Below, piece by piece: positions 21,948-31,400 of a stretch of 33,830 nt of DNA (position 1 is its first letter; every line of letters begins with the position of its first letter). This DNA is from a virus. Below the pieces are notes generated by a model, which was not told where the DNA came from, made no database searches, and was given only the letters and a program-made list of their open reading frames with translations. The stretch spans positions 1 to 33,830 of the IMG/VR virus record IMGVR_UViG_3300028829_000675. One strand, written 5' to 3'. The position numbers and the translations under genes were made by a program.

Positions 21948-23756
21948 ATGGCAGGGGTTCTCTCAGAACTTACATTTGCTGCCCCCGGATTTAATCGGGA
22001 GAACACCCGGTATGCCGAACAAGGTCACTGGTACGACGGTGACCATGTCCGCTTCCGTGACGGTACCCCTCAGAATATACGAGGATACGAGCGTCGTGGT
22101 GCTATTTTTGACGGGACACCGCGAGACACAATTACATGGGCTGATTTTAATTCATCACGTCTGATTAGCTTTGGTACTGAGAAAAAACTGTACCTGTACG
22201 AAGGCGGCCTAAATTACGACATCACGCCTATTGTATCTGTCGTATCTGTTACCAATGCTCTTAACACTGTGACCGGGTCAACCCGTATTGTTGTGTCGGC
22301 CACCGGCATCGGTGTTGAAGACGGTAACTATGTTGCCTTTACATCACAGGCTGTTTCGGCAGGTGGCAACATATTCCTGACAACAATCAGCGATGCGTAC
22401 GAAGTATCAGTAATCGGTGCCGGATCATTTGCCGTGGATGTTTCAACAACCGCAGCAGCAACATCAGCATCGGCAGGTGGGGATATTACTATTCACCGGC
22501 TGCTCCCGGCAGGACCATCTGTATCTCAGCCCGGCTTTGGTTGGTCGGCAGGTACTTACGGGTTGTCTACGTACGGGACGGCCCGGACAACATCTAACAT
22601 CACGGTAAACATCAGGCAGTGGAGTCTTACCAACTGGGGTGAAGACCTTCTGGCAAATCCTCGTGGTGGCCGTATCTATCAGTGGGATGCAACCGGGGCT
22701 AACAGTGCAGAGACCCGTGCAGTACTAGTCACCGCCTCGCCGTCAATTAACAATTCTATTCTTATTACCCCGGACAGCCAGTTTGCAATCAGTCTGGGAT
22801 GTACTGATCAGGCAGGAGATTACGATCCTCTTCTGGTACGGTGGTCTAGTCAGGAGGACTATAACGATTGGACGGCCTCTGCGACCAACACAGCAGGGTC
22901 TAATCCGCTCGGGACAGGATCACAGATTGTTGGTGGGATGCATAGTCGTCAGGCTGTTATGATCTGGACAGACACGGCAACCCATACGATGCAGTATGTT
23001 GGTGGTCCTTTTGTCTTCCGTTTCCGACACGTCGGTGACAACACCGGACTTATTGCCCAACACGCCGCAACAGAATTTAATGGTATTCCCTTCTGGATGG
23101 GTGAGGATAACTTCTTTGTCTGGCAGGGTGGGGCTGTCCAGACTCTTGACTGTACTGTCCGTCGTTATGTTTATGACAACATAAACTTTACACAGCAAGA
23201 CAAGATTTTTGCAGGGATTAACGCGGAGTTTAACGAGATTACATGGCTCTACCCATCAGCAGGTTCGCTGGAATGTGACTCGTACGTCAGCTACAATCCT
23301 CTTGAAAACTATTGGGTCTACGGGACTGGTACGTTTACAACGTGGGCAGACAGGGGAATCTACGACACTATCATTACTGGTGGTGCTGATAGCTATCTGT
23401 ACAATAACGAGCCGCAAGATGTTTACACGGCTAACGGTCAGCCGCTCGTCTCGTACCTTGAGTCTGCATCGTTTGAAATTGAGTCGGGTAATAAAATGAT
23501 GTTGATCAGAAGGCTAGTCCCTGATGTTTCAATTTCTTCTGGCGGTGATGTATCATTCACCATTAAGACAAAGAAGTACCCACAGGCTACTGCGGAAACA
23601 GTCAAGGGTCCGTATACTATTCAGCCGGGGACAGAGAAGATTGACTTCCGTGCTCGTGGACGACAGGCCCGTATCAGAATTGACTGCTCAGTAGGTGGGA
23701 CAGATTGGAAGTACGGTTCGATGCGTCTCCAGATACAGCCTGATGGTGGTCGATAA
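21948..23756 (+). CDS. Tail nozzle/hub protein, P22 gp10-like
   Basis: 602 residues. The N-terminus has the family's GFNRENTRYAEQGHWYDGDH-VRFRDG start. Repeated beta blades (RLISFGTEKKLYLYEGG, GRIYQWDATGANS, LVRWSSQEDYNDWTASATNT, SRQAVMIWTDTATHTMQYVG, GEDNFFVWQGGAVQTLDCTV, YNPLENYWVYGTG) indicate a beta-propeller with a C-terminal beta domain. P22 gp10 and its relatives form the hexameric nozzle under gp4 and keep DNA in until infection. Together with the gp4-like and adaptor genes this completes a podovirus tail. The length is at the upper end for such nozzles. Confidence 0.75.
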   Translation: MAGVLSELTFAAPGFNRENTRYAEQGHWYDGDHVRFRDGTPQNIRGYERRGAIFDGTPRDTITWADFNSSRLISFGTEKKLYLYEGGLNYDITPIVSVVSVTNALNTVTGSTRIVVSATGIGVEDGNYVAFTSQAVSAGGNIFLTTISDAYEVSVIGAGSFAVDVSTTAAATSASAGGDITIHRLLPAGPSVSQPGFGWSAGTYGLSTYGTARTTSNITVNIRQWSLTNWGEDLLANPRGGRIYQWDATGANSAETRAVLVTASPSINNSILITPDSQFAISLGCTDQAGDYDPLLVRWSSQEDYNDWTASATNTAGSNPLGTGSQIVGGMHSRQAVMIWTDTATHTMQYVGGPFVFRFRHVGDNTGLIAQHAATEFNGIPFWMGEDNFFVWQGGAVQTLDCTVRRYVYDNINFTQQDKIFAGINAEFNEITWLYPSAGSLECDSYVSYNPLENYWVYGTGTFTTWADRGIYDTIITGGADSYLYNNEPQDVYTANGQPLVSYLESASFEIESGNKMMLIRRLVPDVSISSGGDVSFTIKTKKYPQATAETVKGPYTIQPGTEKIDFRARGRQARIRIDCSVGGTDWKYGSMRLQIQPDGGR

Positions 23757-23761
23757 GAGCA

Positions 23762-23914
23762 ATGACCGTAGTAGAAGCTATTATAAAATCATGGCCTATA
23801 TTTTTAGGAATAATTACTTTGATTATTGTACTAGCTAAGATGCACGGTGATATAGAAATACTAAAAGAAAAAGTAAAAACTTTGTTTGATCTTTGGAATA
23901 AGAATAATGGCTGA
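23762..23914 (+). CDS. Tiny single-span membrane protein
   Basis: 50 residues from the ATG at 23762, four bases after the nozzle stop region. A hydrophobic helix (WPIFLGIITLIIVLAKMHG) is followed by an amphipathic charged helix (DIEILKEKVKTLFDLWNK). The stop is embedded in the next start (ATGGCTGA). The layout equals that of 10501-10731. A pinholin-like or lysis accessory role is possible; nothing in the sequence decides this. Confidence 0.55.
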   Translation: MTVVEAIIKSWPIFLGIITLIIVLAKMHGDIEILKEKVKTLFDLWNKNNG

Positions 23915-24185
23915 AGTATACCCAGAATTATTCGTGTCGTTCAATCAGTTTACTGATCCGCAGATTATTCAACTGCACCGTATTCTGACAGACTATGTGA
24001 GTCAGCTTAATCTGTCTCTCCAGCAGAGGGACGACGAAATTGATTCAACACCGACAAATCAGGTCTCACCGGTAAACGACACGTCCGCAGTACAAAGCCC
24101 ACAAGAAGGCGATGTGCGGTACGACAGGGCAACTTCCAAGTATCAGGGGTACGTCCCTGCCACTGGTTGGGTAGACTTCCACTAA
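23907..24185 (+). CDS. Small tail-associated protein with GDVRYD...GW C-terminus
   Basis: 92 residues from the ATG at 23907; the longer upstream frame lacks a plausible start. The N-terminus is helical and hydrophilic (TDPQIIQLHRILTDYVSQLN, then LSLQQRDDEIDS). The C-terminus EGDVRYDRATSKYQGYVP-ATGWVDF is the short beta element often found at the ends of fibre proteins (GDxxYDxxxxKFxGYxxGxW). It could trim or cap a fibre or nozzle. Its overlap with the TM mini-gene suggests coupled translation. Confidence 0.55.
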   Translation: MAEVYPELFVSFNQFTDPQIIQLHRILTDYVSQLNLSLQQRDDEIDSTPTNQVSPVNDTSAVQSPQEGDVRYDRATSKYQGYVPATGWVDFH

Positions 24186-24200
24186 CGGATATAATGAATT

Positions 24201-26003
24201 ATGGATTATTATAGATCACAACCGCCGATGGCCGGACTTTCCTCTGCACTTGCAATGCAGGGACGCATGGGTGACTCAACACTTGTCCATATGAATCCGA
24301 TGGAAGTCGAGATGTTGAAGACAATGTCCCCGGACGGCAGTCTGTCGATTAACCCTGAGACTGGTCTGCCCGAGGCGTTCAAGCTGAAAGACCTTGCAGC
24401 GTTTGCACTGCCGATTGCTGCGAGTGTTGCTTTCCCGATGTTAGCCCCTTCTATTGGACTAGGCGGTCTTTCAAGTGTCGCGACGGGTGCCATTGGTGCA
24501 GGTCTTGGCGGAGTAGGGGCTGGATTTATTCAGGACAAAGATCTAGGTGACTCACTAATTCAGGGCGGTTTGTCAGGTCTTATGTCGTACGGTCTCGGTT
24601 CTGCCATGGGTGCATTTGCCCCGTCTGGTGGGGTAACTGCTGGACCTCCAACTCAAGCAACAATGGCAGCGTCTGGTCAGCAACTAATGTCAACTGCTCC
24701 TGATACAGTCGGTGCTGTAACTACTGCCGCAGCATCAGAACCTACCGGCTTCTTCGGCGGTCTTGGCGAGACACTGAAACAGACACCGTTCACCGACGTC
24801 CCGTCTGTAGGCTCCCCAACATATGGAAGTATGCTCGGCTCCGGCGCATCCGGTCTTCTTGCATCCGGCCTGACTGCCGAAGAAGTTCCGTACGACATTG
24901 ACGGTATGGATGACATGGACGCCTACTATGCTGGTCGTATTCCTGATCTTAGGTCGGGTCGTCGTCGCGGCAGGGCTGCTGCACGGGGTCTTAACTATCC
25001 TCCATCAGGCGGCAGTGCTGCTGATTACTACGGCATGGCAACATCTCCCGGCGGCTTTGGTACGTTCTATGCTGCCGAGGGCGGATTGGTTCCTAACGCA
25101 TACGGCGATACATACGGCGATCCTTACGGTCCCGGCGATGCGTATGGCGGCGTGGCTGACGCATCTAATACATCTGGTACACCCGGATCAGAAAGTACAT
25201 CCGGATCAGCAGGTACATCAGGTTTAGGATCATTTGGAAACTCTATTGATATGGGTCTTGGAGTAGCTAACCCTTCTCCAATGGGTATAGCGGCCAGTCT
25301 TGCAGGACTAGCACTAGGAATACCCGGTCTTGGCCCTGCCGTGGCGATAGGACGTGGAATTGCAGGTCTGATGGGTCCAGCAAATGTAAATGCTATAGGG
25401 CAGTCGCAAGTATCCGGAGTCGGTAATCAAAGTGTTGATGCGTATGGCAATCCAGTGGGGAGCATGGAGAATATTGCGTCCGAAATGAACATGGGCAATA
25501 AAGGGTTTGACGCCGCCGATGATGTTGAGGGTATGATGTCTGACGCTGTTCAAGGGTTTGCCGACGCACACGAGGGCGAAGTTGGTGATGCTGGTGCCGC
25601 CGCAGCCGCCAATGCCGATGCCGCAGCTTCGGCAGCAGCAACCGCTGATGCGATGGGTTTTGCACAAGGGGGCATCGCATCTCTTGCATACGGTGGCAAT
25701 CCTCCTACCGGATACGCCAATCAGGCATTTGAGGGCACGGTCCCCGGTGTTGGTACCGGAATGTCGGACGATGTCCCATTCTCCATCGAGGGTAATCAAC
25801 CTGCCCTACTGTCTCGTGACGAGTATGTCCTCCCGGCTGATGTCGTATCACAGCTTGGTGATGGATCATCCGGTGCAGGATCAGATATGTTAGACAATTT
25901 CATTTCACAAGTACGCCAGACCAAGTATGGTAATACTCAGCAACCGCCGCCTGTAGGTCCGCAGTTGATGACAGGTCTTATGCGTGAGGGTGGTATTGTA
26001 TAG
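24201..26003 (+). CDS. Glycine/alanine-rich ejection-type virion protein
   Basis: 600 residues. The first third has long hydrophobic Gly/Ala stretches (FALPIAASVAFPMLAPSIGL, SVATGAIGAGLGGVGAGF, SLAGLALGIPGLGPAVAIGR) that could insert into a membrane during DNA entry. A Tyr/Gly/Asp repeat (YGDTYGDPYGPGDAYGG), a Ser/Gly/Thr-rich stretch and an Ala-rich helix follow. The C-terminus has the widely shared FSIEGNQPALLSRDEYVLPA-DVVSQLGDG motif and three GG elements (AEGGLV, AQGGIAS, REGGIV at the very end). Position after the nozzle and before two further large proteins fits an ejection protein set. Confidence 0.6.
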   Translation: MDYYRSQPPMAGLSSALAMQGRMGDSTLVHMNPMEVEMLKTMSPDGSLSINPETGLPEAFKLKDLAAFALPIAASVAFPMLAPSIGLGGLSSVATGAIGAGLGGVGAGFIQDKDLGDSLIQGGLSGLMSYGLGSAMGAFAPSGGVTAGPPTQATMAASGQQLMSTAPDTVGAVTTAAASEPTGFFGGLGETLKQTPFTDVPSVGSPTYGSMLGSGASGLLASGLTAEEVPYDIDGMDDMDAYYAGRIPDLRSGRRRGRAAARGLNYPPSGGSAADYYGMATSPGGFGTFYAAEGGLVPNAYGDTYGDPYGPGDAYGGVADASNTSGTPGSESTSGSAGTSGLGSFGNSIDMGLGVANPSPMGIAASLAGLALGIPGLGPAVAIGRGIAGLMGPANVNAIGQSQVSGVGNQSVDAYGNPVGSMENIASEMNMGNKGFDAADDVEGMMSDAVQGFADAHEGEVGDAGAAAAANADAAASAAATADAMGFAQGGIASLAYGGNPPTGYANQAFEGTVPGVGTGMSDDVPFSIEGNQPALLSRDEYVLPADVVSQLGDGSSGAGSDMLDNFISQVRQTKYGNTQQPPPVGPQLMTGLMREGGIV

Positions 26004-26367
26004 TCCAGTAGGTGCGGAATTTTGGCTTGTCGCAGAGCCGCTGTTGATAAAAGCAATCAGAAGAGATGAGACACACACATCTGAAAGTGTTTATCAGCTT
26101 ATAAAACTAGAACAGGCACAGCTTTGGCTTCATGATAGTCAGAAAACTGCCGGAGTTACATTTTTTATTCCTGCGGTAAATGGACCAATTCTTCATATTT
26201 GGTTAGCCGGTGGGGACAGAAACGAGTTGAAAGAAATGCTGCCGTCAGTAGAAGAGTGGGGAAGGCGTCAAGGAGCCAACCGACTTATGATTACTGGAAG
26301 AGCCGGATGGGAAAAATTTTTACCCGGTTTTAAGCGACAAGCAGTACTAATCACTAAGGAACTATGA
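25984..26367 (+). CDS. GNAT-like phage protein
   Basis: 127 residues from a GTG at 25984 that overlaps the previous gene by 20 bases; GTG 25990 or TTG 25996 are also possible. The sequence follows the GNAT acetyltransferase order: SVYQLIKLEQAQLWL, GVTFFIPAVNGPILHIWLAG, then GDRNELKEMLPSVEEWGRRQ-GANRLMITGRAGWEKFLPGF, where the helix and following strand resemble the acetyl-CoA fold. The usual R/Q-x-x-G-x-G/A motif is not clear, so activity is uncertain. GNAT-fold proteins have been linked to T7 gp13-type virion factors; placement among ejection genes supports such a role. Confidence 0.6.
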   Translation: MRVVLYSPVGAEFWLVAEPLLIKAIRRDETHTSESVYQLIKLEQAQLWLHDSQKTAGVTFFIPAVNGPILHIWLAGGDRNELKEMLPSVEEWGRRQGANRLMITGRAGWEKFLPGFKRQAVLITKEL

Positions 26368-26368
26368 C

Positions 26369-28156
26369 ATGAGTTTTGGATCATCAAAACCGGCACCAGC
26401 CCCGACGCAGACGACAACCCGTCAAGTTCCTGAGTACGCCCCGGAGCAGCGCGAATATGTTTCCGATGTCTTCGGCAAGGCGCAGGAACTTTACGAGCAG
26501 CGGTCTGAGGAGGGCTTTACCCCATTCCCCGGTGCCCAGTTAGCCCCATTCGCCGCACAGGAACAGGAAGCCTTTGGTGGTATCGAGTCACTTGCCCGTG
26601 GTCCCGGTGCTGCACCTGCCTTCGACATTGCCCGGAACGCTGCCCTTGGTGCAGCCGCCCCGATAACTGCCGGTGAAGTTCAGCAGGGAATGAATCCGTA
26701 CCAACAGGCTGTGACTGACATTGGTAAGCGTGAGGCCGTCCGGCAGTATCAGCGTGGCCCACAGGCACAGCTTCGGGCCGGTGCGGTAGAGGCGGGTGGT
26801 CTTCGCGGGGCACGTCGATTCATCGAGGAAGGTGAAGGTCAACGTAATCTGAATCAGCAGTTGGCTGATCTCCAGACCATGGGTCCTCAACAGGCATTCC
26901 AACAGTCAATGGCAGAAGCGGCTGCTGCTCGTGGCCGTCTGGCAAACCTTGCTACCCAGATGCCATCGATTGGTATGGGGGCGTACAATCAACAGATGCA
27001 GCAGCTTGGTCAGCTTGGCGGTGTTGGTGAGGCGTATCGTGCTCGTGAACAGGCAGCTATTGATCTGGCCCAGAACCAGTTCCAGAGAGAACAGATGTTC
27101 CCCGAGGAGACACTGGCAACGTATCTCCGGTTTATTACTAATGCTCCGTCGCCTTCAGGTTTCCAGCGGACAACACAGGCACCGGGCATTGCTGGTCCGG
27201 GAACTCTGCAACAGTTGGCAGGTCTTGGCATTAGCGGGGCGGCGACTGGTAAGGCATTCGGATTGTTCAGCAGTGGTGGTGCGGTGCCTCCGGCCTCGGG
27301 TCGTCGGGCCGGATTGTCGGGCATTGTCCGCCGTGCCAATGGTGGTCAGATTGTCCGTTTGCAGACGGGTTCTATTGGAAAGACTGGTGGTTATGGAGGT
27401 TATTTTGGTGACTTTGAAAAATATTATTCAGGCTCGGATGGCGTCCAAGACATTATAAATGCTTACACTCCTCCGACAACTCCAGTCGGAGGTGATTCTG
27501 GTTATGATAGAGTTCCAGTTGATGAGGTAATTGCAGAAGCACTCCAGCCTACTGGTCTTTTAGTTTCGGAAGTCGAATCAAAACCAAAACCAACTCCTAC
27601 TGCTCAGGTAAAAAAAGATATTGAAAAACTAAACACCCGTACTCTTAGTGAACCTGAACCTGAACCTGAATCTAAACCTGAAACTGGAACTATTAGTGAC
27701 GCAGGATATCTTGACATTGCCGCAGCGGCTCTTGCCGGGATGAGTGCAACTGATCCAGCCGGTACTCCGCAGACAACTCTGGGACAGCTTTCCAAGGTAC
27801 TGTCCCCAACTACAAAGGCTGCTGCTTCCGGAATGCGTGATGCTAACAAGACTGCGCGTGAACAAAAACTTCTTGACATGGCAATTACTAAGGAGACGCG
27901 TGAGGCTGCTGAATCAGGGGCAAAATCTGACTATTATAGAGCAGTAGCAGAAGAAAAACGTCGCGACAGCACCCGCATTGACGAAATAAAGGCTTTGACA
28001 CAAATCCTAAAAAATGAAGACCTTGACAATGCTGATAGAGAAAAGTACCTGAATATGCTTTCAGCGAGGCTTGGGTCCGGTAAAATTCAGGGCGGCGGCA
28101 GCAATGACGGTAGTTTGGCTCAAGGAAGAACTAGTGATCTAGGGGGGCAGCGATGA
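26369..28156 (+). CDS. Ejection/internal virion protein
   Basis: 595 residues. The N-terminus is Pro/Thr/Gln-rich (SKPAPAPTQTTTRQVPEYAP), followed by a long Ala/Gln-rich helical domain (residues ~25-255; YQQAVTDIGKREAVRQYQRG, AQLRAGAVEAGGLRGARRFI, LANLATQMPSIGMGAYNQQM). A glycine-rich patch with FSSGGAVPPASG and RANGGQIVRLQTG lies near 305-335. A (E-P)n tract around 27650-27680 and a charged C-terminal helix (AEEKRRDSTRIDEIKALTQI) complete it. This matches the DNA-ejection proteins found next to P22-type tails. The stop and next start are adjacent. Confidence 0.6.
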   Translation: MSFGSSKPAPAPTQTTTRQVPEYAPEQREYVSDVFGKAQELYEQRSEEGFTPFPGAQLAPFAAQEQEAFGGIESLARGPGAAPAFDIARNAALGAAAPITAGEVQQGMNPYQQAVTDIGKREAVRQYQRGPQAQLRAGAVEAGGLRGARRFIEEGEGQRNLNQQLADLQTMGPQQAFQQSMAEAAAARGRLANLATQMPSIGMGAYNQQMQQLGQLGGVGEAYRAREQAAIDLAQNQFQREQMFPEETLATYLRFITNAPSPSGFQRTTQAPGIAGPGTLQQLAGLGISGAATGKAFGLFSSGGAVPPASGRRAGLSGIVRRANGGQIVRLQTGSIGKTGGYGGYFGDFEKYYSGSDGVQDIINAYTPPTTPVGGDSGYDRVPVDEVIAEALQPTGLLVSEVESKPKPTPTAQVKKDIEKLNTRTLSEPEPEPESKPETGTISDAGYLDIAAAALAGMSATDPAGTPQTTLGQLSKVLSPTTKAAASGMRDANKTAREQKLLDMAITKETREAAESGAKSDYYRAVAEEKRRDSTRIDEIKALTQILKNEDLDNADREKYLNMLSARLGSGKIQGGGSNDGSLAQGRTSDLGGQR

Positions 28157-28447
28157 ATGGCTACCTACGATCAGCTTATTAACGATAGGCAGTTCCTTAC
28201 TAACCTATACGACACTTATAAAGAACTTAACTACGACATCCCTGAGACCAATCAGGAGATGGTGGACGATTTTTTGTCGCGACGGCGCAGCTTTGAAGAC
28301 AATATTGTCGGGACAGTTGCACTCGGATCAGACGTGGATCGTCTATCTGACGAGGGCAAGTCTCGCTTTGGCGAGGTGTACAGGGTATTATTGGCGGTGT
28401 GTTTACAGGCGGGGCAGCAACTGCCGGTACAATGGCAGCAAAGGTAG
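28157..28447 (+). CDS. N-terminal fragment of the large internal virion protein (frame broken)
   Basis: The ATG at 28157 follows the previous stop without a gap. The first ~76 residues (TYDQLINDRQFLTNLYDTYK, ELNYDIPETNQEMVDDFLSR, then RLSDEGKSRFGEVYR) look like the natural beginning of a large protein. After position 28384 the frame runs into a short unnatural tail (VLLAVCLQAGQQLPVQWQQR) and stops at 28447, while the continuation (GIIGGVFTGG) lies in the -1 frame. The main part begins at 28399. With one base restored the whole protein would be 1210 residues. Confidence 0.7.
   Translation: MATYDQLINDRQFLTNLYDTYKELNYDIPETNQEMVDDFLSRRRSFEDNIVGTVALGSDVDRLSDEGKSRFGEVYRVLLAVCLQAGQQLPVQWQQR
28382..28386 (+). 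other. Apparent frameshift site in the large internal virion gene
   Basis: The frame switches here from that of 28157 to that of 28399. Reading AGG then restarting one base back gives YR followed by GIIGGVFTGG, so one missing G in the GGG run at 28383-28385 restores the gene. No canonical X-XXY-YYZ slippery heptamer or strong downstream hairpin was seen, which speaks against programmed frameshifting. Confidence 0.7.
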
Positions 28448-31400
28448 CAGCACAAAAAGGCGTCACTAATCTTCTGAAAAACCGGCTGAAGGCTTCTGTA
28501 TCTGCGCCTGTACTTAAAGCAGCAGGAGTTGATGCAGCAATCAGCGGTACCGGCGGTGCGGCGCGTGAGGCCCTGATACAGGAAACAGAGCAAGACATTG
28601 GTGTGCGGGAGGGCTACGATCCTGCAATGATGGCCCTGACCGGTGTTCTTGAAGGACCGGGTTCTGTTCTTCTTGGCGGAGTTGCAGGAACACTTGCAAA
28701 AGCTGGGGGCATGGGCACTGCTGATGCTTTCCGTCTTGCCCGAGATAAATCTGAGTTGGTAGATCAATATCCGGGCACCGTTGTTGATTTTATCGATGAA
28801 AAATTTCGTACATTTATTCTTCCCAGCGGCGGGATGAGCGACAACGTGGTCAGAAGTGACGAGCTTATAGCCGCACGACAAAACAGCATTGTATCAAGGG
28901 CAGAGGACGTACGAAAAAAACTTAATAAAAATAAAAATTATAGAGACATTATGAGCGGTACTGATGAAACTGCAAAAAGTCTACTTACCCGTGCTGCTGA
29001 AGGTTTCACAAAAGACATAGATGAAGTACGTAATTTGTACGGTGACGACCTTGCAGATTCTCTTATTAAAGGGCGTAAATCTATTCGGGAAGCGTCGATG
29101 TTTGCCAACGAAGTTGAAGGTCTTAATCCTTCTGTTTCTAAACTGTTTGATCCAGAGTCTTCTACATTTAATCCAACTTATTTACGTCGTACTTACGAAG
29201 CGTACGAGCTTGGGCAGCGACGGCCTATTACTTTTAAAAAATTTATGGAGCAAAATCCAGACGCGGTAGACAACCTGTACAACACGCTTAGACTAGATGC
29301 TGGTTCTGCTCAACCTGTAAATTACTACAAATCTTTTGGGCTTGATGAAAGTTTTCTTGCCCCCTCAAGAATGACAGACGAGACTCGTACACATCTTACC
29401 GGACAAGCCAAGAAATTGTACGAAGGAAAACTTGGGAAATTTGATTACAGCGGTTCGGTTGGTAAACGTAGAAAAGCTATTGATCCTGCTATCAAAGAAT
29501 TTCTAGGCGCAGAACAAGCAGACCTTGGTACTCGTATCTTCCGTTCTGTTGAAGGAATAATGGAGCCTCTTACTCAGATACATCGTGCTAATGAAATAGG
29601 CAGAATACTAGAAGCAGAAGGAAAAGCTGTTCATGCCAAAGATGCGTACGAAGCACAGAAAAAATTTGCTGCTCAGACAGGAGAAATAAAACCTGCAACT
29701 GAGTTTGTCAGTATTTACGGGGACAAAGCATTTCCTGTAAAGCACGGTCTAAGATCAGGAGAAATAAATTATTACGTCCCCAAAGAACTTGGGAATAGAC
29801 TAAACAAAGTTTTAACTAATCCGGCCCTACGATTTTCAGGAGAAGGTGCTCTTAGCGGTGTAAATAATATTCTTGAAGGAATGTCTTTTCTTCAAGGTGC
29901 TATAAAGCTGGGCAAGACAGCATATAATCCTGTGGGACAGGTACGTAACTTCGGCGGGATGGGGATGTCTGTATTTGGCAGCGGCAACTATCGAGGCGCT
30001 GTAGACCTACTAAATAAAAAACTTAATGGTACCAAGCAAGAACGAGAAGAATTTATCCAGCTAATGATGGACCTTGGTATTCAGGATACCGGGGTAAACT
30101 TGCGTCAGATTCTTAACAGGCTTGGTCCTGATTTTGAACGCGGCACGGTAGACGCTAACAAGATTAGAAAAGTAGCTGAGAGTGTTTTGAAGGCAGGTAA
30201 AGTTGGTAACGCTGCTCGTGAAGCATATCGAATTACAGATGATCTTGGTAAGTTTATGGCGTTCCTTGGTGAACGTCGCAAGATGGATAATATCTGGGGA
30301 AATGCAGACGAGTCGTATCGAAATGTTCTGCGTGACGAAGTCAGAGAAATATTTAATAAACAGACACGAACTCCTCTTGAGGGAAGCGGAGACTTACTGA
30401 GTACACGAACTGTTGGTATGACAGATGAAAAAGTTCTTAATGAACTTGCTGCTCGTAAAGCACTAAACGTAATGCCGACATACAGCCGTGTCCCGGCAAT
30501 TACTGAATACCTGCGAGGTGTTCCTGTTGTCGGTAACTTTATGGCTTTTTCTGCCGAAGTATTTCGTAACAGTTATAAAATTTTACAGATGGGCCATCAA
30601 GAAATGGTGGATGGTTTTAACACCGGAAACTCTGCTCTGGTCAAGTCAGGAGCAGAACGTCTCGGTGCGATCTCTGCTCTTAATGCAGGAGTGGTCGGAG
30701 GAGCATACGCATGGAACGAGCTTAACGGATACGATGAAATAGCTTCGGCCCTGAAAGATTATCTGTCCTTTGATAAATATAATCCGATTGTAATAACCGG
30801 TGTTGAAGAAAACAAAAACGGGGAAAGAACTATTGCGTACAAAGACCTCGGTTACGTTAATCCATTTAACCCGTTGATGCAGGTCGTAGATCGAGTAACT
30901 TCTGCCGCAGCAACTGGTAAACCGATTGAAGATGTTTTGGCAGATTCTTTGCCGGGAGCCATCGGAGAAACTTTTAGTCCCTTCTTAGATCAATCTCTTG
31001 CTTTCAGTGTTGGAGAATCCATTTACAAATCTATAGTTGCTACACAAGAAGGTGATGAACGAGCCGCAGAATATTATATAGGAAAAGCCTATCGTACGCT
31101 TGAGCCGGGGTTTGCAAAAATTATCAGAGAACTCACCGTTGAAGCAGATGTTCTCGACCCTAATCTTGAGCGAGTTATTGCTCCCAGATATTACGGTGCC
31201 GATGGAAAAAAAGTTGAGTCAGTTGCAGATGTTGGTGAATACTTTTACCGTACTGGACTGTTCACGTTTGCCCCGGAACGCAGATTTGAGGTTAATGCAA
31301 CGACAGGATTTGCACTTGGGGAGCAGTCTCGCGCTTTGAACACAGGATGGTCTGGGTTCCGTCGTAAGATTGGGCAAACATTGCGCGATCCTAGCTTTAC

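Noticed and set aside
27650-27685. Short (GAACCT)n-like repeat encoding alternating Glu-Pro
   Set aside because: Only a brief low-complexity linker inside an ejection protein; no sign of a separate element.
28380-28400. Programmed -1 frameshift making two forms of the ejection protein
   Set aside because: The sequence around the switch lacks an X-XXY-YYZ heptamer and a strong downstream hairpin; a missing base is simpler.
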